A stretch of DNA of 5,516 nucleotides. It comes from Desulfobacterales bacterium (GTDB lineage Bacteria > Desulfobacterota > DSM-4660 > Desulfatiglandales > Desulfatiglandaceae). The notes below the pieces were generated by a model. The model made no database searches. It was not told the origin of the DNA and saw only the letters and a program-made list of their open reading frames with translations. The stretch spans positions 1-5,516 of the forward strand of contig JAKLQB010000648.1 of the NCBI GenBank assembly GCA_022013615.1, given 5' to 3'. Positions 1 to 5,492 of the stretch are shown in pieces (position 1 is the stretch's first letter; each line of letters starts with the position of its first letter). The translations under genes were made by a program, and so were the position numbers.

Positions 1-109
1 ACACTATTTATACAATTAGAAGTCGAAATTTTTAAGTATTTCAGTTTTAAGCTATAAGAAAAACGAACTGATAGTGGGTTTGAACCCCGGCAAGCTAACC
101 TCAAAAATC

Positions 110-129
110 TTCACTGGCCAAAAAGTGAA
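110..129 (-). terminator. possible weak terminator hairpin after the transporter remnant
   Basis: A 6-bp perfect inverted repeat (TTCACT at 110-115, AGTGAA at 124-129) with an 8-base loop lies just beyond the stop codon of the minus-strand transporter remnant. Read on the minus strand it is followed by GATTTTTG, a short T-tract. The stem is short and AT-rich, so termination is plausible but weakly supported. The rest of 1-137 shows no coding potential that I can support. Confidence 0.3.
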
Positions 130-137
130 ATCCATCA

Positions 138-449
138 TCATTTACGATTGACTATATAGATCCCGAGACTCACAATAATCAATGCCACAACGAGCTTGAC
201 GGTTAACTGCTCATTGAGAAAAACAATTCCGGCAATGGTAGCAAAGAGCGGGGTCAGAAACGTAAAAGGGGAGAGCAGGCTTGCCGGGTACGCATGAACC
301 AAAAAGAACCAGAGCAGATAACTGACAAATGCGATGATGACGCCTTGAAACGCCACGGAAAGCAGTATAAGTATATTTATGTGATGGACAGGTGTTTCCC
401 GAAGAAGGGCGCTCACAATGAAGAAGACAGGAATGTCCGACGAGATGTA
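138..449 (-). pseudogene. C-terminal fragment of an EamA/DMT-family transporter
   Basis: The roughly 100 residues encoded here match the last part of the second EamA repeat of drug/metabolite-type membrane transporters. They contain three hydrophobic helices, the family-like stretch PASLLSPFTFLTPLFATIAG followed by a short loop with NEQL (the usual position of a conserved Glu), and a final helix ending in IVNRK before a TGA stop. Full members have about 280-300 residues and ten helices; only about the last third remains. The same frame stays open upstream to 566, but from about 447 onward its sequence stops looking like a membrane protein and is antisense to an AhpD-like fragment. The gene therefore lost its 5' part at about 440-450. 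Substrate cannot be inferred. A partial, non-functional remnant is the best call. Confidence 0.7.
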
Positions 450-631
450 AAGGAGACCGTGGCCGCTACAGTTTCCAGAATTAACCGGTGCCCGTACTGC
501 GTTGATGCCCATACCATCATGCTCGATGCGACCTCGGCACATAACTCTGCTTACGCCATTATTCATCAGCGCGATGATCAGATTCGGGACCCGGCAGTGC
601 GCTCAATCGTTGAATGGGCCGCACGGAAAAT
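447..631 (+). pseudogene. internal fragment of an AhpD-like (carboxymuconolactone decarboxylase family) protein
   Basis: About 60 residues match the core of AhpD-like alkylhydroperoxidase/carboxymuconolactone decarboxylase proteins. VKETVAATVSRINRCPYCVD, with AHT directly after it, contains the family's CxxC redox pair and the nearby His (CPYCVDAH). It is followed by a helix and then DPAVRSIVEWAARK, which matches the conserved segment before the next helix. Upstream of about 447 the frame runs through the antisense of the transporter remnant and has no family resemblance. Downstream of about 631 the homology ends, and the frame stops at 654-656. There is no credible start codon or ribosome binding site for the homologous part. 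Both ends are missing, so this is a relic of a peroxidase-like gene, probably from the longer class of this family in which this motif lies mid-protein. Confidence 0.65.
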
Positions 632-721
632 CGGAACATGGCTACATGTTTCTTAAGATATTGTTATTTGTTTAAACTTAGAATTCAAACTAAATTGAAG
701 GCATGCAGTCGGTAAAACCAT

Positions 722-728
722 TAAGGAG
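722..728 (+). promoter_or_regulatory. strong ribosome binding site selecting a GTG start
   Basis: TAAGGAG/AAGGAGG lies eight bases upstream of the GTG at 737. No ATG is available in that frame until well inside the conserved fold, so this site fixes the start of the oxidoreductase. Confidence 0.8.
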
Positions 729-736
729 GTCAGGTT

Positions 737-1333
737 GTGACGAATAAGATCAGCAAGAAAAAGATACTCATCGTTCAGGGTAATCCGGATAAAAACAGCT
801 TTTGTGATGCGCTGGCAGAGGCTTATAAAAAAGTCGCTTTTGACGCAAATGCCGAGGTTAAAGAAATTAATATCAGAGAGATAGAGTTTAATCCAAACCT
901 GGCATTTGGATATAAGAAAAGGGTTGAACTTGAACAGGGACTAATCGAATCGCAGCATTTAATCAAATGGGCCGATCACCTGGTATTTGTATACCCGACC
1001 TGGTGGGGCACCATGCCGGCGCTTTTAAAGGGGTTTATCGACAGAGTGTTTCTGCCCGGTTTCGGATTTCAATATCGAGATGACTCCGTATGGTGGGATA
1101 AGCTGTTGAAAGGAAAGTCCGCGCGGCTCATTGTCACCATGGATACCCCGCCATGGTATTTTCGGTTGATCTACGGGCAACCGGGTCATAAGGCCATGAA
1201 AAAATCAACTCTGGGTTTCTGCGGCATCAAACCGGTCAGAATCAGCTCCATCGGACCGGTAAAACATTCCAAAAAGAGTAAAAGAATAAGCTGGTTGACC
1301 CAGGTACAAAAACTTGGTGAAAAAATTGCGTAG
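737..1333 (+). CDS. NAD(P)H-dependent flavin oxidoreductase, flavodoxin-like fold (NQO/KefF-type)
   Basis: This 198-residue cytoplasmic protein belongs to the Flavodoxin_2 group of NAD(P)H:quinone or related oxidoreductases, which bind FMN or FAD and transfer hydride to quinones or similar acceptors. The first strand and phosphate-binding region are at residues 9-26 (KKILIVQGNPDKNSF). The hallmark segment is at 82-111, with YPTWWGTMPALLKGFIDR, a GFGF turn, and the conserved Trp-Trp-Gly and Pro. Later family segments are TMDTPPW at 134-140, GFCGIKPV at 160-167 and a C-terminal WLTQVQKLG helix. The length matches the usual 190-200 residues and no key part looks missing. It starts with GTG behind a strong ribosome binding site. 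It stands between two broken genes and has no obvious regulator beside it. The physiological substrate is unknown; quinone reduction or detoxification is a family-level guess. Confidence 0.9.
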   Translation: MTNKISKKKILIVQGNPDKNSFCDALAEAYKKVAFDANAEVKEINIREIEFNPNLAFGYKKRVELEQGLIESQHLIKWADHLVFVYPTWWGTMPALLKGFIDRVFLPGFGFQYRDDSVWWDKLLKGKSARLIVTMDTPPWYFRLIYGQPGHKAMKKSTLGFCGIKPVRISSIGPVKHSKKSKRISWLTQVQKLGEKIA

Positions 1334-1361
1334 ACGGTATGGAAGGCGCTAAAAATATTTA

Positions 1362-1382
1362 CCTGGAGAAGAATTTTCCAGG
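1362..1382 (+). repeat. stable hairpin between the oxidoreductase and the flavoenzyme remnant
   Basis: CCTGGA and TCCAGG frame a continuous 9-bp stem (including one G-T wobble) closed by a three-base GAA loop. It lies 28 bases after the oxidoreductase stop and 23 bases before the next ATG. No T-run follows directly on either strand, so it is not a classical terminator. It may be an mRNA-stabilising or processing structure, or an attenuating stem. Confidence 0.5.
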
Positions 1383-1405
1383 CAAAAAACCAAACGAAGG
1401 AATTT

Positions 1406-1952
1406 ATGTCCATGCTTTTTGAGAATACAAATATCAAAACGTTGGAACTAAAAAACAGGCTGGTACGTTCAGCAACTCATGAAGGGATGTCTGACGAAAA
1501 CGGCTTTCCTACCCGGGATCTTTTTAAATTATATGAACGCTTGGCCAAAGGAGGCATAGGGCTGATCACAACCGGCTTTGCTTTTGTCTGTCGCGACGGC
1601 AAATCTCCCTTTATAGGGATGCAGGGGATTGACAGCGATGACGGATCAGGATATCGAGAGAATTATCGAGGCCTTTGCTCGGCAGAGCGCCAGGGCAATC
1701 AAAGCAAAGATAGAGATCCCGGTTTTCCTTGTGGGGGGGATTACAGATCGCGCCACAATGGAGAAGATTGTCAACGGTGGCGATGCCGATTACATCTCCC
1801 TGAGCCATGCCCTTATTACAGATCCCAAATTCCCCGAAAAGATTAGGGAGGGAAGCCCGAAGCCCTCAGGTTGTGTCCATTGTAATCTGTGCGCCGCTTA
1901 TTTAGTTTCCGAGCCGTTACGCTGCTACCGCGGGAAGATGATTAGAAGGTGA
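1406..1952 (+). pseudogene. Old Yellow Enzyme-type NADH:flavin oxidoreductase, collapsed by two deletions
   Basis: The N-terminal 79 residues (1406 to about 1642) match the first strands of OYE-family FMN barrels: LFENTNIKTLELKNRLVRSA, then HEGM, GFPT and AKGGIGLITTGFAFV. The frame then changes by +1. From about 1629 the other frame reads MTDQDIERIIEAFARQSARA, which resembles the helix before the substrate-binding His pair. It then passes directly to KAKIEIPVFLVGGITD and DYISLSHALITDP, the C-terminal FMN-phosphate region, and ends with a Cys-rich tail (CxxCxxC, then Cys-Tyr). Family members have about 350-390 residues; only about 185 remain. The segments for barrel strands 2-3 and for 4-6, including the His/Asn pair and catalytic Tyr, are gone, so the product cannot be a working flavoenzyme. 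The start has GAAGGA just upstream; ATG 1412 is also possible. The neighbouring oxidoreductase suggests a former redox gene set. Confidence 0.8.
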
Positions 1953-2036
1953 ATTCCATACACCGGTTCTTCATGGAGATAAGACCTGTAAGTATGGATA
2001 AAACAGTAAAACAGTTCAGCAGACTTTTATTTTTTT

Positions 2037-2078
2037 GTGGCACTTTTAATATTATGAAAGGAATGCGTAAAGTGCCGC
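2037..2078 (+). repeat. long inverted repeat in the leader of the DUF362 operon
   Basis: GGCACTTT at 2039-2046 and AAAGTGCC at 2069-2076 are perfect complements, and one wobble plus one further pair extend the stem to ten. The 22-base loop contains TATTAT (2050-2055), a -10-like hexamer, but there is no convincing -35 at the right distance. A run of T lies upstream of the stem, not downstream, so this is not a forward terminator. It could be an operator over a promoter or a leader hairpin. It is the most prominent structure in the 253 gene-free bases between the flavoenzyme remnant and the operon. Confidence 0.45.
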
Positions 2079-2105
2079 GCCTAATCGCTATTCCGTATAC
2101 GGGCA

Positions 2106-2204
2106 ATGGCCGCAGAGGAGTGTAAATACTGTCCGGAATCTGATAGATATGCTCGGTCGCTTGGTTACAAACGGGCTAACGCAGATGGCAAGAAAGGAGT
2201 ATGA
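2106..2204 (+). CDS. possible 32-residue leader ORF with a CxxC motif (weak)
   Basis: An ATG at 2106 opens a 32-codon frame whose stop (2202-2204) ends one base before the DUF362 start codon, overlapping that gene's ribosome binding region. The peptide is hydrophilic, contains CKYCPES and ends in a basic GKKGV. It has no clear ribosome binding site and no family that I recognise. A second tiny frame at 2054-2125 overlaps it and ends in GRRGV. The close abutment to the operon would fit a leader peptide with translational coupling, but a chance frame or a relic of a lost gene is equally possible. Confidence 0.15.
   Translation: MAAEECKYCPESDRYARSLGYKRANADGKKGV
2193..2199 (+). promoter_or_regulatory. 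ribosome binding site selecting the ATG at 2206
   Basis: AAAGGAG lies six bases before the ATG at 2206. This favours 2206 over an in-frame ATG at 2149, which has no such site and would add 19 residues in front of a normal Tat signal peptide. Confidence 0.75.
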
Positions 2205-2205
2205 T

Positions 2206-3174
2206 ATGAGTCGCGAGGTAGAATGTACGGATACCTCTCATTCCATTACCCGAAGAGAATCCATCAAGAAGCTTTTTCGTCTGTCCGGTTCCTTTGCCTT
2301 GACCGGAGCGATAACCGGATTTGCGCGGATGCCACTTCCAGCCTGGGCCGACTCCCAAAAGAAAGCATTCATGGTGGAAGGTATTGGTCAGAAGGAAGGA
2401 TACTCCGTGAAGGAGTTGACCAGAAAGGTCTTCGAGTCAGCAGGAGGAATGAAACGATTCGTCTCAAAGGGCGACGTTGTGGTCATTAAACCGAATATCT
2501 CCTGGGCCAGACCTGTTCAACTGGCAGCCACAACGAATCCGGAAGTCCTTGAAGGAGTAGTGGAGCTATGTCAAGAGGCCGGTGCAAAGAAGGTGCGAAT
2601 CGCCGACAATACCATTAATGACGCCAGACGATGTTTTTCCCTTTCAGGCGCGCGGATGGTGGCGGAAAATACCGGAGCCGACTTGATTTTCCCCAGGTCT
2701 TCACTCATGCGGGAGATGAAGATACATGGACACCGCCTGGATGTCTGGCCCGTTTTCGTACCATTGGTAGAGGCCGATAAGCTTATTAATCTTCCGGTGG
2801 CCAAACATCATGCCCTCAGCGCACTCACCCTCGGCATGAAGAATTGGATCGGGGGGGTCGGGGGCAGAAGGTCGGCCCTCCACCAGGACATACATCCGAG
2901 TATTGTAGACCTTGCACAGTTCTTCAAACCCACTGTGACCCTGATCGACGCCATCCGGATCATGACGAGAAACGGACCTTCCGGCGGAAGCCTCTCTGAT
3001 GTGGCTGAGAAGAATACTTTGATCTTAAGCGACGATCCCGTGGCTGCGGATGCCAGGGCTTCTCAACTTTTCGACAAAAACCCGGAAAATCTGGGATTCA
3101 TCCGTCTTGGGAAAAAGTGGGGGCTTGGCACCGATGATTTCCTGAGCCTGGATCGAAATCAGGTGAGCGTGTGA
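2206..3174 (+). CDS. Tat-exported DUF362-domain protein
   Basis: This 322-residue protein begins with a twin-arginine signal: TRRESIKKL at residues 15-23, a hydrophobic stretch at about 24-40, and a probable cleavage site after AWA (residue 48). The mature part is a DUF362 domain. It has VVIKPNISWA (92-101), a central region with NLPVAKHHALSALTLGMKNWIGGVGGRR (195-222) followed by H226 and H230, LIDAIRIMTRNGPSGG (247-261), and SDDPVAADARA (275-285). Length and motif order fit a complete single-domain member without an appended ferredoxin. The biochemical activity of DUF362 proteins is not established; Tat export suggests folding, or loading with a cofactor, in the cytoplasm. The next gene, a membrane polyferredoxin, starts within this gene's stop codon. 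The two are therefore co-translated and probably work together, with this protein as exported redox or maturation partner. Confidence 0.85.
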   Translation: MSREVECTDTSHSITRRESIKKLFRLSGSFALTGAITGFARMPLPAWADSQKKAFMVEGIGQKEGYSVKELTRKVFESAGGMKRFVSKGDVVVIKPNISWARPVQLAATTNPEVLEGVVELCQEAGAKKVRIADNTINDARRCFSLSGARMVAENTGADLIFPRSSLMREMKIHGHRLDVWPVFVPLVEADKLINLPVAKHHALSALTLGMKNWIGGVGGRRSALHQDIHPSIVDLAQFFKPTVTLIDAIRIMTRNGPSGGSLSDVAEKNTLILSDDPVAADARASQLFDKNPENLGFIRLGKKWGLGTDDFLSLDRNQVSV

Positions 3175-4793
3175 AAGCGAAACATCTCGTCTGGACGCGA
3201 AGAATAAGCCAAGCCTTTTTTCTGCTTCTCTTTCTATTTCTTCTCATTGAAAGCCGTCTTCCCCAGGATATCTTTGTGGACTATTCAAGGGTTTTATCGG
3301 CTGAACAGGATCTTGCTCTCCACCAACCAGTAAAGTTTTTCTTTGAGCTAAGCCCATTGATCGGGCTCTCTTCATTGGTGTCAGGACACCGGATCATCAA
3401 TGGATTTCTTTGGGGGGCCGGCGTCCTGGTCCTGACCGTTTTACTGGGGAGGGTGTTTTGCGGCTTTGTCTGTCCCTTTGGCACCATCCATCATCTGGTG
3501 AGTTGGGTGAAACCCTCTCTCAAAGGGGAACGGTTGGTAAAGGCCAACCAAAAGTCCCGTAGTCAGAGAATCAAGTATTTCGTGCTCATAGCCCTGTTTG
3601 CGGGGGCAGTCATGGGCCTCAACATGGTGGGACTCTTGGATCCCATTTCCTTCCTTTTTCGTTCTCTGGCGCTCTCCGTGTTGCCCGGGGTCGGGGTGGG
3701 GCTGCGAGTGCTTTTCGATGCCATGGCCAGTAGCGACATTAAGATCTTTAATTATCTGAGTTACGGCGCGGAAGTCATGGCGTCGCCCGTCTTTGGTTAC
3801 AGCGACCAGGCCTATCAGGGCGCCTGGTTTATCGGGGTCCTATTTCTGATCATTTTATTTTTAAACCGGATCAGACCGCGTTTTTGGTGCCGAACCCTGT
3901 GCCCATTAGGCGCCCTGTTGGGCCTATGCTCCAGGGTCAGTATTCTGAGGTTGGAAAAGGATCACGAAAAATGCACAAACTGTCAACTGTGTGTTAAGAG
4001 TTGCCAGGGGGCCGCCTCGCCCATGCCCGGTGAGAAATGGGAAAACGCCGAATGCCTGGCCTGCTTCAATTGCTTTCATGCATGCCCTGAAAAGGCGCTC
4101 TCCTTCAGGTTCAGTTGGCCCCCCGGATTGAACCCAAGACCGGATATGGGCCGGCGGGCTGTGCTGGGAGGGCTTGTTGCCGGTGTTTCCTTTCCCTTTT
4201 TGGGAAGATTGGATGGGCAGTTAAGCAAAGTCTCAGACCCTCGCCTGATCAGGCCGCCCGGATCCCTGCCGGAATATGATTTCCTCACCCTCTGCCAGAG
4301 ATGCGGTCTTTGCATGAAGGCCTGCCCCACCAACGTGATCAACCCCGCCCTCACAGAGGCAGGCATGGCAGGCTTCTGGACGCCTCGTCTCATTATGACG
4401 ATGGGTTATTGCGAGTATACCTGCACCCTCTGCGGAGGTGTTTGCCCCACGGGCGCCATAGAAAATATTTCGGTCAAAGAGAAGATCGGACGTCCCATCA
4501 AAATCGGGTCTGCATACGTGGACAGGGGAAGTTGTCTCCCGTGGTCAGGCAATGCCCCCTGTATCGTATGTGAAGAACACTGCCCCACTTCTCCGAAAGC
4601 AATCTATCTCAAGGAAGAACGAGTGATCGCACCAGATGGAAAGGCCATGACCGTTCAGTTACCCTTTGTGGATTTAAGGAAGTGCACCGGTTGCGGCATT
4701 TGTGAGAATAAATGCCCGGTTAGAGGCCTGGCAGCCATAAGGATCATAGCTGCCGGAGAATCCCGGTCTCTGAGAAATCAGATTCTCCTTTAA
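3171..4793 (+). CDS. membrane polyferredoxin, NapH-NapG-like fusion with internal Tat-like segment
   Basis: This 540-residue protein has a NapH/NosR-like N-terminal half. Membrane helices lie at roughly 12-29, 76-95, 135-153 and 217-232, with another hydrophobic stretch near 158-182, and CxxxCP motifs at 97-102 and 240-245. Two ferredoxin motifs follow at C268/271/274/278 (no Pro after the last Cys) and C295/298/301/305-Pro. A twin-arginine (MGRRAVLGG, 326-334) then leads into a hydrophobic stretch to about 347. The C-terminal part has four more cluster motifs: C375/378/381/385, C414/418/421/425, C455-x8-C464/467/471 and C505/508/511/515. Their order and spacing are those of NapG. By family knowledge NapH is a quinol-side membrane protein and NapG a periplasmic ferredoxin. 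The predicted role is electron transfer across the inner membrane. The GTG start overlaps the DUF362 stop by four bases (GTGA), implying translational coupling. No reductase gene is visible downstream. Confidence 0.9.
   Translation: MKAKHLVWTRRISQAFFLLLFLFLLIESRLPQDIFVDYSRVLSAEQDLALHQPVKFFFELSPLIGLSSLVSGHRIINGFLWGAGVLVLTVLLGRVFCGFVCPFGTIHHLVSWVKPSLKGERLVKANQKSRSQRIKYFVLIALFAGAVMGLNMVGLLDPISFLFRSLALSVLPGVGVGLRVLFDAMASSDIKIFNYLSYGAEVMASPVFGYSDQAYQGAWFIGVLFLIILFLNRIRPRFWCRTLCPLGALLGLCSRVSILRLEKDHEKCTNCQLCVKSCQGAASPMPGEKWENAECLACFNCFHACPEKALSFRFSWPPGLNPRPDMGRRAVLGGLVAGVSFPFLGRLDGQLSKVSDPRLIRPPGSLPEYDFLTLCQRCGLCMKACPTNVINPALTEAGMAGFWTPRLIMTMGYCEYTCTLCGGVCPTGAIENISVKEKIGRPIKIGSAYVDRGSCLPWSGNAPCIVCEEHCPTSPKAIYLKEERVIAPDGKAMTVQLPFVDLRKCTGCGICENKCPVRGLAAIRIIAAGESRSLRNQILL
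4755..4788 (+). terminator. possible stem-loop at the end of the operon
   Basis: GGAGAATC (4755-4762) and GATTCTCC (4781-4788) form a perfect 8-bp stem with an 18-base loop, ending just before the stop codon of the polyferredoxin. Only three T follow, so this is a weak candidate for intrinsic termination or 3'-end protection. The 65 bases between here and the convergent lipoprotein gene show no better candidate. Confidence 0.25.
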
Positions 4794-4858
4794 GGTTGCC
4801 GAAAAAGCACTTAGGGATGATGACATGGATTACGTTGCCATGGCCAGGTCGATGCCTG

Positions 4859-5287
4859 CTACCATTTCTTCCCTTTCTTCTTTTCCTTCATCTGGCCTGG
4901 GGGATATTTCCGTTTATGATCTTCGTGATGTGTGTATGGCTTGTCAGAATCCATCTCAATGCTCACATAGTCTCCAAGCTGGATTCGCAAGGCGCTGGGT
5001 AAGGACACAGACATCCGCCAACTGCTTCCTTCTAAATAAAAATACATTCCCCTTCCAGTATCGAAATACACCCGCTCGCAAGGATAGTATCGATAAACAT
5101 GTTTTGCCCGGTAGCCGTGAGCCGGCGCATGAGGGGGAGGCCCACCCTTTGCTTTAGTACCATGACCTGAGGGTGAGCTGGCCACTTTATCTTCCCCCCA
5201 ATCTATATGAGCGCCGCCACCGGTAGCATGGCACCCATAAAAGAAAACGAAAAAAACAAGACAACCCAAAACCGCGAGGTTTTTCAT
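4859..5287 (-). CDS. small probable lipoprotein of unknown function
   Basis: This 142-residue protein starts at the ATG at 5287, behind AGGAGG; an upstream in-frame ATG at 5341 lacks such a site and would push the signal peptide inward. Residues 1-19 (MKNLAVLGCLVFFVFFYGC) form a basic N-terminus, a hydrophobic core and a lipobox-like FYGC with Cys19. The lipobox is atypical because its -3 and -2 residues are aromatic. A Gly/Pro/His-rich linker (about 20-62) follows. Then comes a compact aromatic core with YRYYP (65-69), VYFDTGRGMYFYLEGSSW (73-90), SLP and DKPY (115-118). The tail is strongly basic, ending in KKKGKKW. The core resembles short uncharacterised envelope proteins of Desulfobacterota-like bacteria; that is from memory and gives no function. 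The gene is convergent with the polyferredoxin gene and appears to be monocistronic. Confidence 0.8.
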   Translation of the reverse strand: MKNLAVLGCLVFFVFFYGCHATGGGAHIDWGEDKVASSPSGHGTKAKGGPPPHAPAHGYRAKHVYRYYPCERVYFDTGRGMYFYLEGSSWRMSVSLPSALRIQLGDYVSIEMDSDKPYTHHEDHKRKYPPGQMKEKKKGKKW

Positions 5288-5295
5288 ACCTGACA

Positions 5296-5301
5296 CCTCC
5301 T
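5296..5301 (-). promoter_or_regulatory. ribosome binding site of the lipoprotein gene
   Basis: AGGAGG on the minus strand lies eight bases before the ATG at 5287. It decides for this start, which places the signal peptide at the very N-terminus. Confidence 0.8.
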
Positions 5302-5389
5302 CACTTTTTGTCTTTTGTGATAAAAATACAAAAACGAACACTTCACTATTTTTTCTTATTAAGCAGAAATCATGCCAAAGGGAAGCTTA

Positions 5390-5419
5390 CAAATATTCTT
5401 TAATTATAACAGATATTTG
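5390..5419. repeat. inverted repeat centred on the candidate -10 element
   Basis: CAAATAT (5390-5396) and ATATTTG (5413-5419) are perfect 7-bp complements separated by 16 bases. The spacer contains the minus-strand TATAAT almost exactly at its centre. The geometry would suit a dimeric repressor site, but no regulator gene is in view and AT-rich repeats arise easily by chance. Confidence 0.35.
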
Positions 5420-5430
5420 AGGTGTGTATA
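5403..5430 (-). promoter_or_regulatory. candidate sigma-70-type promoter for the lipoprotein gene
   Basis: On the minus strand TATAAT (5408-5403) matches the -10 consensus exactly. It is preceded at 16 bases by TATACA (5430-5425), which matches four of six -35 positions. The implied leader would be about 110 bases. The region is AT-rich, so chance matches are likely. The -10 lies at the centre of an inverted repeat (5390-5419), which raises its interest. Confidence 0.35.
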
Positions 5431-5459
5431 TTGAACCACTGATAGGGGCAATATGGGCT

Positions 5460-5492
5460 AATTTGACATAGGGCTTGTCTATCTGTCAAATT
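5460..5492. repeat. inverted repeat with TTGACA in both arms
   Basis: AATTTGACA (5460-5468) and TGTCAAATT (5484-5492) are perfect 9-bp complements around a 15-base loop. Each arm carries TTGACA, the -35 consensus, one on each strand. Read on the plus strand the stem is followed by TTT, so a weak terminator for an upstream plus-strand transcript is an alternative. It lies near the window's right edge, so the gene that it might control is not visible. The remainder of 5288-5516 is AT-rich and shows no gene. Confidence 0.45.

Noticed and set aside
76..88. GGGTTTGAACCCC resembling a tRNA T-arm
   Set aside because: The loop lacks the invariant C of TTC, and no acceptor, anticodon or D arm can be built around it.
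294..446. N-terminal 51 residues of a plus-strand ORF leading into the AhpD-like fragment
   Set aside because: This stretch is exactly antisense to the transporter remnant, is highly charged and has no family resemblance or ribosome binding site.
2036..2055. TGGCAC as a sigma-54 -24 element
   Set aside because: The required GC of the -12 element is absent at the correct distance.
2149..2205. Longer start for the DUF362 protein
   Set aside because: The ATG at 2149 has no ribosome binding site, and the extra 19 residues would precede a signal peptide that is complete from 2206.
4796..5157. Two plus-strand ORFs after the polyferredoxin
   Set aside because: They lie antisense to the lipoprotein gene, lack recognisable motifs and disagree with its good start, signal peptide and ribosome binding site.
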